A stretch of 64,000 bases of DNA. Origin: Bifidobacterium breve. GTDB taxonomy: Bacteria > Actinomycetota > Acidimicrobiia > IMCC26256 > JAENVU01. The notes below the pieces were generated by a model that was given only the letters and a program-made list of their open reading frames with translations, was not told where the DNA came from and did not search any database. Each line of letters starts with the position of its first letter. The first letter of the stretch is position 1. A program made the translations under genes and the position numbers. Positions 34,233-42,600 of this stretch are shown here, piece after piece. The stretch is taken from NCBI GenBank assembly GCA_945865605.1, contig CAMBEL010000005.1:1-64000 (forward strand), in the 5' to 3' direction.

Positions 34233-36980
34233 ATGAGTGACAAGCCAACCGTCGTCGCGATCGTTCCGCACACCCACTGGGACAGGGAGTGGTATTCGCC
34301 GTTCCAAACGTTCCGAATGCGGCTGGTGAAGTTGCTCGACGCACTACTACCGCTACTCGAAGAAGACCTCGACTACAAACACTTTCTTCTCGACGGTCAG
34401 ACCGCGGTCCTCGATGACTACTTGGCCATAAGGCCAGAGGCAGCAGCATCTCTTCGACGACTCGCAGAGAACGGGCGCCTCGCGTTTGGTCCATGGATGA
34501 TCCTCATGGACGAGTACATGGTCTCTGGCGAAACGATGATCCGAAACCTACAAATGGGCATAGCGCGCGCCACCGAGTTCGGAGGCCCGATGATGGTCGG
34601 ATACCTGCCAGACATGTTCGGACACGTCGCGCAGATGCCGCAAATACTTCAACACGCTGGCCTAGACCATGCCGTGGTGTGGCGCGGCGTCCCGTCGGCG
34701 ATCGACAAGACCGCTTTTTTTTGGGAAGCACCAGACGGTTCACGCGTACGTGCTGAATACCTGGTCGGCTCGTACTCCAACGGCCGCGACCTACCGGATA
34801 AAGCCTCGGAACTGTTGGGCCGTGCACGCGGTTACGAAGCCGAGCTCGGAACGGCGCGCCTCGATGGCGGCGGCATTCTCCTGATGAACGGTACAGACCA
34901 CCAGATGCCCCAGCCTTGGCTGGGGCGCGTGATCGAAGAAGCCAACGCTGCGCAAACAGACTACAAATTCGTCGTCACTTCGTTGCCCGACTACCTCGCG
35001 CAGCAGCCGAGCGATGGGATCACCACATGGCGGGGCGAACTGCGCTCTGGGGCACGCGCCAACGTGTTGATGGGAGTCGCTTCAAACCGCGTAGATGTTC
35101 ATCAAGCATGCGCACGCGCTGAGCGAGCTCTTGAGCGTCGCGCTGAACCACTTTGTGCCTTATTGCTGGCGAGCGAGCGCTATCCGAAGGAGTTGCTAAC
35201 GGAGGCATGGCGGCAACTCGTTCTCAATAGCGCGCATGACTCGTCGTGCGCATGTAGCCATGACGAAGTGGTGGATGCGGTGGTAGTCCGATATCAGGAA
35301 GCGCGACAAATCGGTGATGGGCTGGTGCGCGATGCGCTGCACGCTTTGTCATCCGAAGTCGATGCGGAACCAGGTTCGACACTCGTCGTCAACCCGACGC
35401 GTGCAGACCGTTCTGGACTGGTAGAGGCCGTGGTCGCCGGTGAGGGACCGTGCCACTTGATTGCCCTCGACGACGGAAGCTCGCACCCGGCGCAGGTAGC
35501 GGACACGCGCGGAGGTGAGGCGTTCTCCACCGTAGTGAACGGTCTCGCGATAAACAACGTCCTCGAGATGATGCGAGGTCCAGAGTTCGCAGGAACCCGC
35601 ATAGCACGGTACGAATTAGATCGAACGGACGACGGAATAATGCACGTACGTTGTTACATGGCAACAGCTGGAGCGCCCGCGCGGGACTTAGAAGAACTGC
35701 GTGATGAACTTCTAACGATCGCCGACGCACAAACCACGTTCCGGTTCTCCGTAGTCCAACCGCCATCGCGCGAAATCGTCGCCAATGCCGGATCCGTTCC
35801 GGGTTTCGGATGGCGCACCTTTAAGATCGTCGACGGCCTCCCTCCCGAAGAAGGCCCATCCGTCGTCGCAGGCCCCAACTGGTTAGAGAACGAATACATG
35901 CGCGTAGAAGTCGAGCCGCGACACGGCACCTACGCAATAACTACCCCCGATGGACTCCACCTGACTGGCCTCGGACGCATCATCGAAGGTGGTGACGGGG
36001 GAGACACATACAACTACTCGCCCCCAACTAACGACTTGCTCGTAGACACACCCGGAACGGTTGCAATCACTGTCCCCGAACGCGGCCCCGTTCGTGCGCG
36101 GCTTCGCATAGCCGCTCAATACCTGTGGCCATCGAGCGCCATTGGAGATGCTCGATTCTGTTCGGACCGAAGCGAAGACTCCGTCCTCACCGAAGTCGTG
36201 ACAACGCTCGAACTCCGCCAAGGCGAAACGTTTCTCCGCGTTCACACAGAGTGGGACAACCGTTCGCGAGACCATCGGGTTCGCGCGCACTTCCCCCTTC
36301 CCGAGTCGGTTACCCACTCAAGCGCCGAGTGCGCGTTCGCCGTCGTTGAGCGTGGGCTTGAAACTGAAGGGGGGCCTCACGAAACTGCCCTACCAACTTT
36401 CGTTTCCCGCCGTTTTGTCGATGCCAGCGGTGGCACATCCGGGATCGCGTTGTTGCATGATGGCTTGCTCGAATATGAATTGGTTGAGGACGGCTCCGAA
36501 CTTGTGCTCACGTTGCTCCGCGCCACTGGGTATCTGTCCCGCTCCGAACTTGCATTGCGCCCTAACCCGGCTGGGCCGCTTGACCCCCTCGAAGGGCCAC
36601 AGCTACAGCGCAAGATTGCGGTCGATTACGCCGTAGTTCCCCACCGAGGCGACTGGGAAGACGCTGAGCTTTACAACCGCGCGGACGAGTTCCTCGTTCC
36701 GCTAGAGCGAGCCCGAACTTCCAATGCCGTAGGCACCGTAGTGAACACTGGCAACAAGCTAAAGGTAAATGGAGCGGTCGTCTCTGCGGTAACACGCGAT
36801 CCTGGCGGACTGACCATCCGTATTTTCAACCCGTGTGCATCTCTGAGCACTGCATCGATATGGATAGACGGTGCTCCAGCGCAAGGTTGGGAGATCGACC
36901 TACTCGGTCGCGCCAAGGATCGATTCAACGGCGCGATAGAACTCCCACCTGCTCGCATAGCAACGCTCAGATTGTCCTAA
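34233..36980 (+). CDS. Glycoside hydrolase family 38 alpha-mannosidase
   Basis: 915-aa enzyme with retaining alpha-mannosidase motifs. The N-terminal VPHTHWDREWYSPFQTFR holds zinc-binding His and Asp. GYLPDMFGHVAQMPQIL contains the catalytic nucleophile Asp. LNSAHDSSCACSHDEVVDAV provides the remaining zinc His/Asp. No signal peptide is present, so it is cytosolic, as in MngB-like enzymes that act on imported mannosyl derivatives. Beta-sandwich domains occupy residues from about 480 to the end. It faces the minus-strand unknown protein at 37001 with only 20 bases between stops. Confidence 0.92.
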   Translation: MSDKPTVVAIVPHTHWDREWYSPFQTFRMRLVKLLDALLPLLEEDLDYKHFLLDGQTAVLDDYLAIRPEAAASLRRLAENGRLAFGPWMILMDEYMVSGETMIRNLQMGIARATEFGGPMMVGYLPDMFGHVAQMPQILQHAGLDHAVVWRGVPSAIDKTAFFWEAPDGSRVRAEYLVGSYSNGRDLPDKASELLGRARGYEAELGTARLDGGGILLMNGTDHQMPQPWLGRVIEEANAAQTDYKFVVTSLPDYLAQQPSDGITTWRGELRSGARANVLMGVASNRVDVHQACARAERALERRAEPLCALLLASERYPKELLTEAWRQLVLNSAHDSSCACSHDEVVDAVVVRYQEARQIGDGLVRDALHALSSEVDAEPGSTLVVNPTRADRSGLVEAVVAGEGPCHLIALDDGSSHPAQVADTRGGEAFSTVVNGLAINNVLEMMRGPEFAGTRIARYELDRTDDGIMHVRCYMATAGAPARDLEELRDELLTIADAQTTFRFSVVQPPSREIVANAGSVPGFGWRTFKIVDGLPPEEGPSVVAGPNWLENEYMRVEVEPRHGTYAITTPDGLHLTGLGRIIEGGDGGDTYNYSPPTNDLLVDTPGTVAITVPERGPVRARLRIAAQYLWPSSAIGDARFCSDRSEDSVLTEVVTTLELRQGETFLRVHTEWDNRSRDHRVRAHFPLPESVTHSSAECAFAVVERGLETEGGPHETALPTFVSRRFVDASGGTSGIALLHDGLLEYELVEDGSELVLTLLRATGYLSRSELALRPNPAGPLDPLEGPQLQRKIAVDYAVVPHRGDWEDAELYNRADEFLVPLERARTSNAVGTVVNTGNKLKVNGAVVSAVTRDPGGLTIRIFNPCASLSTASIWIDGAPAQGWEIDLLGRAKDRFNGAIELPPARIATLRLS

Positions 36981-37000
36981 AGCAGCAAACACACGGAATG

Positions 37001-38140
37001 TCAGTCTCGGTTAGCGCTAAGAATTGCTTCACCCATTGCTTCGGAAGTGTTCCACGAATCGTCTAGCGCCGAAGCACGCAATACGAAACGCTGTGCGGGA
37101 TCAGTTACCTCCCATAAAACCTTTACCTTTTCTTCCATGCGCCGGATCGCGAACGACACGCTCCCGAATCGTGTAGGTGCCCCGTGTACGTCCACGTTTG
37201 CTCGCCGATCACGACTAGGTAGCAGGTCCACTCCGTCGTGTGTCTCACGAAGCAACTCATTGCGCATGCGTAGCAGTAACGCCGATGCGGAATCACCAGC
37301 ATCCAAGCCCCGTCTCAGAACCGAAGCGCGCCGAGCGCGTAGTGACAGCGCTTCCCATGCAATAGTCGCCTCCGTGTCATAGCCCCAGTCTTCGAGTGCC
37401 GCAGCAACACCAGCGTCTGGATCGGGATCTAGAAGCACCTGCGATCGCGCAAAGTTGATAGCGCCTTCTTCTCGAGCGTCATTGAGCACGACCCGCATTC
37501 CCTTGTCGAGATGTGCATTCCAACCTCGCGCCACCTCGTCGGCGTCAGGCATATTCACGAGATCTAAACGCCCAGGATCGGATCCGGATGTAAGCAAAGC
37601 AATGCGAAGACGGTTCCTATGGCTCAGAGGAAAGCAGATCGTCGCGTTGACGCCACTGCGACCAGAACATGCCGGCATCGCGCCAGTGCTCTCCCCGATC
37701 GTTGGCGCTGCACCGACTACATCGTTAACGGACCATCGCGGCGGTGCATACGGCATCAGGATCGCCAACCGACCGTCGACAGCTATTCCCGATGCTCCAT
37801 CGACACTTACCGGCGAGATCGAACGCGCGCCAACGACCGAAAAACCGACCACGAAGGCTGCAGGTGACTCGTTTGCGACCTCTACGACGACTGCGCCTCC
37901 GGACCCTCCGATGCCATAAACGCGCTGCACCGCGTCTCCCCCCGGAACCCGGAGACGCGTTTGCGCGATCGGAGCGCCACCGTGTTCGACTCGCCTAGTG
38001 CTCGGGTCACTGCTTGGCACTCGCACGCGGTCGTCCGCGCCGATCCACCAGTCCAACGACCAGTCCTCATTGTGCACCGCGACCTGCCCGCGATCGCCTA
38101 CGAACGCCCTCCCTGGTGCACCGAGCGCACCAACGATCAC
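37001..38140 (-). CDS. Conserved hypothetical protein, beta-rich N-terminus and helical C-terminus
   Basis: 379-aa soluble protein I cannot assign. Residues 1-130 are strand-rich (AFVGDRGQVAVHNEDWSLDW) and residues 220-330 are helical with many Ala/Arg/Glu. The beta-sandwich plus alpha-helical layout recalls GH15/glycogen-debranching-like enzymes, but no catalytic motif is clear. It starts with a GTG overlapping the gpsA stop by four bases (GTGA), so it is translated with gpsA and plsC. It lies beside a GH38 mannosidase. Glycan- or glycerolipid-related function is speculative. Confidence 0.7.
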   Translation of the reverse strand: MIVGALGAPGRAFVGDRGQVAVHNEDWSLDWWIGADDRVRVPSSDPSTRRVEHGGAPIAQTRLRVPGGDAVQRVYGIGGSGGAVVVEVANESPAAFVVGFSVVGARSISPVSVDGASGIAVDGRLAILMPYAPPRWSVNDVVGAAPTIGESTGAMPACSGRSGVNATICFPLSHRNRLRIALLTSGSDPGRLDLVNMPDADEVARGWNAHLDKGMRVVLNDAREEGAINFARSQVLLDPDPDAGVAAALEDWGYDTEATIAWEALSLRARRASVLRRGLDAGDSASALLLRMRNELLRETHDGVDLLPSRDRRANVDVHGAPTRFGSVSFAIRRMEEKVKVLWEVTDPAQRFVLRASALDDSWNTSEAMGEAILSANRD

Positions 38141-39150
38141 CGCATGCCGCGCAGTTCAGGTTTGGCCTCACGCAGCATCAACTCGGGGACTAGCTCGCTT
38201 GGGTCTCTACCCTCGTAGAGCACCGCTCCGACCTCTTCGGCTATCGGCATTTCCACTTCGGCGCGGCGAGCTAACTCAAGCACCGCTCCGGTCGTCTTGA
38301 CTCCTTCGGCGACCATCTTCATTTCCGCAACAATCTCATCTAACGCTCTCCCCTGTCCAAGAGCAACTCCAACAGTTCTATTGCGACTCTTTTCGCTCGT
38401 GCACGTAGCTACCAGATCACCGAGACCGGCTAGTCCGGCGAAACTCATTGGGTTCCCACCGAGTTTGTTCCCCAGGCGCGCGAGTTCCGCTAGCCCTCGG
38501 GTCATGAGCGCGGCCTTCGTGTTATCTCCATATCCAAGACCATGCGCTATGCCAGATGCGAGAGCGACAACGTTCTTCAGCGCTCCGGCAATCTCACACC
38601 CGATTACATCAGGATTTGTATATACACGAAATGTTTCAGTCATGAACAAGTGCTGCAAGAATTCCGCAGTTCTGCCGTCGGCAAACGCCACGACCGAAGC
38701 TGCCGGTCCACCCGCTGCTACCTCACGCGCAAGATTCGGCCCGGTCAAAACGCCAATCTTGTCTTGCCGATGTTCGGGAAGCACGTCAGCTACGACCTCA
38801 GTCATACGTAACAGCGTCCCCTGTTCGACACCTTTGGCAAGGCTGACGATCGGAATGTCGGCAGCGATCCATGGCGAAGCAGCGGCGAGCACGTCTCGGA
38901 AACCGTGAGACGGCACGCCCATTACGATTACCTCCGCTCCAGCGCACGCCTCTTCGAGTGAACCGGTAGCACGCACCGCAGCTGGCAGATCAATGCCAGG
39001 CAGGTAGTCGGGACTGCAGTGATCACCATTGATCGAAACCACAACCTCGTCATCGCGAGCCCAAAGCACAACCTCGGCATTTGTGGAAACGATCCGCGCG
39101 ACAGCCGTACCCCACGATCCTGCACCTATCACTGCAACTCGGGTAGTCAT
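38137..39150 (-). CDS. gpsA: Glycerol-3-phosphate dehydrogenase [NAD(P)+]
   Basis: 337-aa enzyme that makes sn-glycerol-3-phosphate from dihydroxyacetone phosphate for phospholipid synthesis. The N-terminus carries the dinucleotide motif VAVIGAGSWGTAVARI. GVLTGPNLAREVAAG and CEIAGALKNVVALASGIAHG (catalytic Lys) followed by GYGDNTKAALMTRGL are all canonical. Its start overlaps the plsC stop by four bases (ATGA), giving a plsC-gpsA-hypothetical unit in which acyltransferase and its precursor supply are co-expressed. Confidence 0.96.
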   Translation of the reverse strand: MTTRVAVIGAGSWGTAVARIVSTNAEVVLWARDDEVVVSINGDHCSPDYLPGIDLPAAVRATGSLEEACAGAEVIVMGVPSHGFRDVLAAASPWIAADIPIVSLAKGVEQGTLLRMTEVVADVLPEHRQDKIGVLTGPNLAREVAAGGPAASVVAFADGRTAEFLQHLFMTETFRVYTNPDVIGCEIAGALKNVVALASGIAHGLGYGDNTKAALMTRGLAELARLGNKLGGNPMSFAGLAGLGDLVATCTSEKSRNRTVGVALGQGRALDEIVAEMKMVAEGVKTTGAVLELARRAEVEMPIAEEVGAVLYEGRDPSELVPELMLREAKPELRGMR

Positions 39151-39863
39151 GGCCGCTCATCGGGTCGACTAGTTCGCAACACGGCAGTTTCCGCTGGCCG
39201 TACCCACCAGCAACCATCATCCTGGACGACTTCCTTCTGAAAAATCTCCCGTGCCCTGCGGACACAACCACAGATTGCTTCCATGATTCTGTCCGTGGCT
39301 TCATGGATGTCTTCATTCGTTTCGATCAAAACCGCCTTCCCGATTACAGCTATCTCCGGCGCGCGCCAACGCCACTCCGGCTTGCGCCCCTTACTCATGA
39401 CGCGGTGTAAGCCCCAGAGTCCAATCGGCGTCACCGGTATGCCGCTCGCCGCCGCAAGGCGCGCTGTTCCGGACTTACCCGGCATCGGTTCAAGATCTGG
39501 CGAAATTGTTCCCTCAGGGAATACTCCAACACATTGACCTTTCAATAGATCTCGAACCGCAACATCGAGCGATCCGCCCGCATCTGGGGTACCTCGGCGC
39601 ACCGGAATCTGCTGCATCCCGCGCAAGATCATCCCAAGGCCACATTTCTCAAACAGTTCCTCCTTCGCCAGGAAGCGCACGCGCCGCCGACGTCGGTTCG
39701 CTACATATGCGAGCGCTAGCGGATCCAGATACGAAATGTGATTGCTAGCCAATATCACTGGCCCCAACGCAGGAACTTCTTCCACGCCATCGATTACCCA
39801 TTTCACTCCGGCATGCAAGGGTGGGAACAACGCGGCCAACGCGAGGGTGTATGCAACATCCAT
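39147..39863 (-). CDS. plsC: 1-acyl-sn-glycerol-3-phosphate acyltransferase
   Basis: 238-aa PlsC-type acyltransferase. Motif I is ASNHISYLDPLALAY (NH-x4-D), motif II lies around RGMQQIPVRRGTPDAG, motif III is GVFPEGTISPD and motif IV follows in GIPVTPIGLWG. A hydrophobic N-terminal stretch (residues 1-20) may anchor it to the membrane. The ATG at 39861-39863 is chosen because longer frames would overlap the divergent cofC gene, whose start is 22 bases away. It forms phosphatidic acid together with gpsA-derived glycerol-3-phosphate. Confidence 0.93.
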   Translation of the reverse strand: MDVAYTLALAALFPPLHAGVKWVIDGVEEVPALGPVILASNHISYLDPLALAYVANRRRRRVRFLAKEELFEKCGLGMILRGMQQIPVRRGTPDAGGSLDVAVRDLLKGQCVGVFPEGTISPDLEPMPGKSGTARLAAASGIPVTPIGLWGLHRVMSKGRKPEWRWRAPEIAVIGKAVLIETNEDIHEATDRIMEAICGCVRRAREIFQKEVVQDDGCWWVRPAETAVLRTSRPDERP

Positions 39864-39885
39864 CGATCGGTAGCATACGCAGACC

Positions 39886-40542
39886 ATGAAGCCTGACCCC
39901 CTGAGGGAACTGCCGTCAGACGCGGTGACGCCCGAACATGGCGCAGGAGTTGTAATCCCGGTGCGCGCGTTTAGATCGGGAAAGCTTCGACTCAAGGATG
40001 CGCTTAGCGACGAAATTCGTGAGGAGTTCGTGCGACAGATGGCGAATCGTGTTGCCGATGCTGCTGGCGATCTGCCAACCGCAATCGTCTCTGATGCTCC
40101 CGAGGTTCGAGATTGGGCCCGCGAACGTGGTGTCGAGATCCTCGATGACCCAGGGACACTCGATAGCGCGGCTATGGCGGGAGCGCTGTGGTGTGAGCAT
40201 CGCGGATTATCGCGCCTCATATTTGCGCACGGCGACCTGCCCTTGGCCGTTCCGGGATCACTCGCGACCTTCGGGTCGAACATCTCTGATCAGGTCGCGT
40301 TCATCGTTCCCTGCCACCGTGAGGATGGCACGAACGTCTTGGCTCTGCCCATCGCCTCCGTCCTACACGACACATCCACCCAGCCCGCCTTCCGGTTCGC
40401 GTTTGGACCCGGTTCCTTCAAACGCCACGAAGCGTCTGCACTCGAAGCCGGACTCGCCGTGCAGATTATTCGAGACCCAGGTTTATGTTTCGATGTAGAT
40501 CTCCCAAGTGACCTCGCAGCGCTCAGTGCGGCAGAAATCTAG
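39886..40542 (+). CDS. cofC: 2-phospho-L-lactate/phosphoenolpyruvate guanylyltransferase, F420 biosynthesis
   Basis: 218-aa CofC/FbiD protein, a nucleotidyltransferase-like enzyme that activates 2-phospho-L-lactate or PEP with GTP in coenzyme F420 synthesis. Features are the N-terminal IPVRAFRSGKLRLKDAL, the FAHGDLPLAVPGSL metal-site strand and CHREDGTNVLALP, typical of the family. It is the only F420 biosynthesis gene in the window, and three LLM-class enzymes that may use F420 lie in the first 15 kb. It starts 22 bases from the divergent plsC and ends 2 bases before the PIG-L gene. Confidence 0.9.
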   Translation: MKPDPLRELPSDAVTPEHGAGVVIPVRAFRSGKLRLKDALSDEIREEFVRQMANRVADAAGDLPTAIVSDAPEVRDWARERGVEILDDPGTLDSAAMAGALWCEHRGLSRLIFAHGDLPLAVPGSLATFGSNISDQVAFIVPCHREDGTNVLALPIASVLHDTSTQPAFRFAFGPGSFKRHEASALEAGLAVQIIRDPGLCFDVDLPSDLAALSAAEI

Positions 40543-40544
40543 AT

Positions 40545-41270
40545 ATGTACGCAGACCTCAGTTTTCCCAGTTCCGCGCTCGCCATCGGCGCACATCCCGA
40601 CGATATTGAATTTGGATGCGGCGGGACGCTGGCCAAGTGGGCCGCTGTAGGTTGCGAGGTTCACATGCTGGTGTTGACCGACGGCTCCAAAGGGACGTGG
40701 AACCCGTCGGACGATCCCTCAATGTTGATAGACCACCGTAAAGTCGAAGCCCTTGCCGCAGCGACGGTTCTCGGCAACTGCGAATTGCATTGGGCCGGGC
40801 TCATAGATGGAGAACTCTCCGCAACCGCAGCCGAACGGGAACACATCGTGCGCGCGATTCGTGATATCCGGCCCGAGGTACTACTTGGACATGATCCATG
40901 GAAGCGCTATCGCTTACATCCAGACCATCGTCACGCAGGCTGGTTGACGGTAGACGGCGCCGTAGCTGCACGCGATCCGCACTTCTTTCCCGAAGTCGGT
41001 AATTCGCCCCACAGACCAAATCACCTCCTCTTGTTCGAAGCCGATGAACCGGATCACACGGAATCGATCGATGCTTCGCTGTCTACGAAGATCGCCGCTC
41101 TGACATGCCACCGCAGCCAATGGCAAACAACTATGGGTATTGACGCCGGGAGTGAAAATGAGGCATTGCAACACGAAGCCTTTGCCGAGCGCGTTACCGC
41201 TGATGCACAAGCCGCAGCAGTTGCCTCCGTCTACAACGTGGGCGAAGCGTTCCGGCGACTTGTCCTCTGA
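40545..41270 (+). CDS. PIG-L/LmbE-family deacetylase
   Basis: 241-aa zinc-dependent N-acetylglucosaminyl deacetylase-like protein. Motifs are AIGAHPDDIEFGCGGTLA near residue 13 and YRLHPDHRHAGWLT near residue 120. It differs from the Mca at 16372-17265 in lacking the Mca-specific CCTGGEEGD loop. It could act in mycothiol or another sugar-thiol pathway, but the substrate is not clear. It is coupled to cofC with 2 bases between stop and start, and ends before a strong bidirectional terminator. Confidence 0.87.
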   Translation: MYADLSFPSSALAIGAHPDDIEFGCGGTLAKWAAVGCEVHMLVLTDGSKGTWNPSDDPSMLIDHRKVEALAAATVLGNCELHWAGLIDGELSATAAEREHIVRAIRDIRPEVLLGHDPWKRYRLHPDHRHAGWLTVDGAVAARDPHFFPEVGNSPHRPNHLLLFEADEPDHTESIDASLSTKIAALTCHRSQWQTTMGIDAGSENEALQHEAFAERVTADAQAAAVASVYNVGEAFRRLVL

Positions 41271-41274
41271 ACGC

Positions 41275-41306
41275 GATTTGGGGAGGCCCGAAGGCCTCCC
41301 CAAATC
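41275..41306. terminator. Bidirectional intrinsic terminator hairpin
   Basis: A perfect 14-bp stem, GATTTGGGGAGGCC (41275-41288) with its complement (41293-41306), closes a CGAA tetraloop. It sits between the convergent PIG-L gene (stop 41270) and the lysine-rich gene (stop 41331), so it can end transcription from both sides. No long U-run follows. Confidence 0.85.
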
Positions 41307-41330
41307 TAACTCCGAAGAGTGTCGACGTAA

Positions 41331-41669
41331 TTAGCGACGCTTTGCAGCCTTACGCTTGGCCGGAGCCTTGCGCTTGGCAGGAGCCTTACGCTTTGCGGGA
41401 GCCTTACGCTTTGCGGGAGCCTTACGCTTTGCGGCCTTCCGCTTAGCTGGGGCCTTCTTTGCGGCCTTACGCTTGGCAGGAGCCTTGCGCTTTGCGGGAG
41501 CCTTCTTAGCGGCCTTCCGCTTAGCTGGGGCCTTCTTTGCAGCCTTACGCTTGGCAGGAGCCTTGCGCTTTGCGGGGGCCTTCTTTGCGGCCTTCCGCTT
41601 AGCTGGGGCCTTGCGCTTTGCTGGAGCTTTTTTTGCGGCCTTGCGGGTCCTTCTTTTTGCTGGAGCCAC
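41331..41669 (-). CDS. Histone H1-like lysine/alanine/proline-rich protein
   Basis: 112-aa basic protein made almost entirely of A-K-K-A-P-A-K-R-K-A-P repeats (starts APAKRRTRKAAKKAPAKRKA). It has no globular domain. It resembles the C-terminal tails of actinobacterial HupB/HU and eukaryotic H1-like proteins that bind DNA non-specifically, and the lysine clusters favour nucleoid compaction. The start is best taken as the GTG at 41667-41669, since AGGTGG lies five bases upstream; another in-frame GTG is three codons earlier. DNA- or RNA-binding is inference from composition. Confidence 0.85.
   Translation of the reverse strand: MAPAKRRTRKAAKKAPAKRKAPAKRKAAKKAPAKRKAPAKRKAAKKAPAKRKAAKKAPAKRKAPAKRKAAKKAPAKRKAAKRKAPAKRKAPAKRKAPAKRKAPAKRKAAKRR
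41340..41640 (-). repeat. Degenerate coding repeat in the lysine-rich gene
   Basis: The gene is built from imperfect repeats of about 15-36 bases, for example GCCTTACGCTTGGCAGGAGC and GCCTTGCGCTTTGCGGGAGC on the plus strand. They encode AKRKAP/AKKAP units and vary mostly at third positions. They look like a slippage- or recombination-grown coding repeat, not a CRISPR or a transposon. Confidence 0.8.
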
Positions 41670-42341
41670 TAGTACCACCTTTCTACGGTGTTTTATCTAA
41701 TCGGTAATTGCTTCTGTCTGAGGACACACCGAACGCCACACAGTGGTGATGTCGATGATCTCCTCGTAACCACGGTGCCACTCACACTCGCCAGCACTCG
41801 GCTGCGCGAGGTTCGTTGCCACCGCGAACTTAGGGATCGACTGACAAACTTCGCCATCGTCAATTTTGTGATCAACGTGGTTTCAGTTGTTCAGTGTCGT
41901 TATCCCTCGGCATGGAGTGCACTCCGCTGCACTTGCCACGCCTAGTTGTGAAGGACGAGACCTGCCTTACGCATCACCTCCGCAGTGTGTCTCACCGGAC
42001 ATCGTACGCAAAATCTCACGAAGGTCAAGCATTACCTTCATTGCGTCTTCCGAATTCGGTTCATCACACCGCTCACTCGTAAACGAATATAAATGTCAAC
42101 CACTAACTAACTACTGTCTGTCCGCGTTAATCGTGCGAACAACATGAGCGTTACACACACCCGTCGTCATTTCGCGGATACCCACAATCGCTCGCGAACA
42201 TTCGCAAAATGTGCGAGCCACTAAAGCGTTGCCGTCACAACACGAGCAACATTCGCAACGCGCGTTATTCAACGACGCGCAACAGGTACATCCAATTACG
42301 CCCCTCACAATTACGCCCCTCACGTCGACTGCGACGCACTA
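41670..42341. other. 670-base intergenic region without a confident gene
   Basis: This is the longest non-coding stretch in the window, between the lysine-rich gene and the tRNA terminator hairpin. It should hold the promoter of the lysine-rich gene. A minus-strand frame at 41697-41822 (GTG start; it contains RGYEEIIDITTVWRSVC) reads protein-like for about 41 codons, ends 27 bases before the lysine-rich start, and has no ribosome-binding site. A 10-bp imperfect inverted repeat (ctcgc..acatt / aatgt..gcgag, about 42192-42219) and a 15-bp tandem repeat (42294-42323) are also visible. No RNase P, tmRNA or riboswitch signature is recognised. Confidence 0.6.
42294..42323. repeat. 15-bp tandem duplication
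   Basis: CAATTACGCCCCTCA occurs twice head to tail (42294-42308 and 42309-42323) upstream of the tRNA-side hairpin. It is non-coding. It may be a simple slippage product, or a repeated protein-binding site. Confidence 0.75.
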
Positions 42342-42372
42342 CACGAGTCCGGGATGCGTTCCCGGACTCGTG
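42342..42372. terminator. Hairpin terminating the tRNA-bearing transcript
   Basis: A 13-bp perfect stem (CACGAGTCCGGGA, 42342-42354, with 42360-42372) closes a five-base loop. It begins 5 bases beyond the tRNA-Glu 3' end on the minus strand. It is well placed to terminate the leuB-to-tRNA-Glu transcription unit. A TTTT follows on the plus strand only. Confidence 0.8.
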
Positions 42373-42377
42373 TTTTG

Positions 42378-42450
42378 TAGCCCCGAGCAGATTCGAACTG
42401 CCGTTACCGCCTTGAGAGGGCAGCGTCCTAGGCCACTAGACGACGGGGCC
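42378..42450 (-). tRNA. tRNA-Glu (anticodon CTC)
   Basis: Minus-strand cloverleaf of 73 nt. The acceptor stem GGCCCCG pairs with CGGGGCT (one G-U). The D-arm region is TCTAGTGGCCTAGGA. The anticodon loop CTCTCAA sits on a CTGCC/GGCGG stem, giving anticodon CTC (decodes GAG). The T-arm GGCAG-TTCGAAT-CTGCT and discriminator A complete it. CCA is not encoded. It follows tRNA-Gln by 38 bases in the same direction. Confidence 0.93.
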
Positions 42451-42488
42451 TTGCTTGTCCTCCGGGTATTGATGCACCCGGCACCCAG

Positions 42489-42560
42489 CTCGGGGGGGAG
42501 GACTCGAACCCCCAATTACAGGACCAGAACCTGTTGTGTTGCCAATTACACCACCCCCGA
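42489..42560 (-). tRNA. tRNA-Gln (anticodon CTG)
   Basis: Minus-strand cloverleaf of 72 nt. The acceptor stem TCGGGGG pairs with CCCCCGA, the D-arm is GTGTAATTGGCAACAC, and the anticodon loop TTCTGGT on an ACAGG/CCTGT stem gives anticodon CTG (decodes CAG). The T-loop is TTCGAGT and the discriminator is G. CCA is not encoded. It lies 40 bases downstream of gltX on the same strand. Confidence 0.93.
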
Positions 42561-42600
42561 ATGGGACACGAGATATTAGCCCGCGATCGGCCAACCTCAC

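Noticed and set aside
41340-41640. Regular short repeats that look like a CRISPR array or minisatellite, and an antisense frame encoding AGALRLAGALRF-type hydrophobic repeats
   Set aside because: The repeats are the coding sequence of the lysine-rich gene: units differ at third positions, there are no unique spacers, and the antisense frame is a mirror of the same repeat without a ribosome site.
42111-42323. Cysteine-rich 70-codon minus-strand frame (CTCCASLNNARCECCSCC)
   Set aside because: No ribosome-binding site, it includes a tandem-duplicated segment, and it falls in the repeat and hairpin part of the gene-poor region. I regard it as chance.
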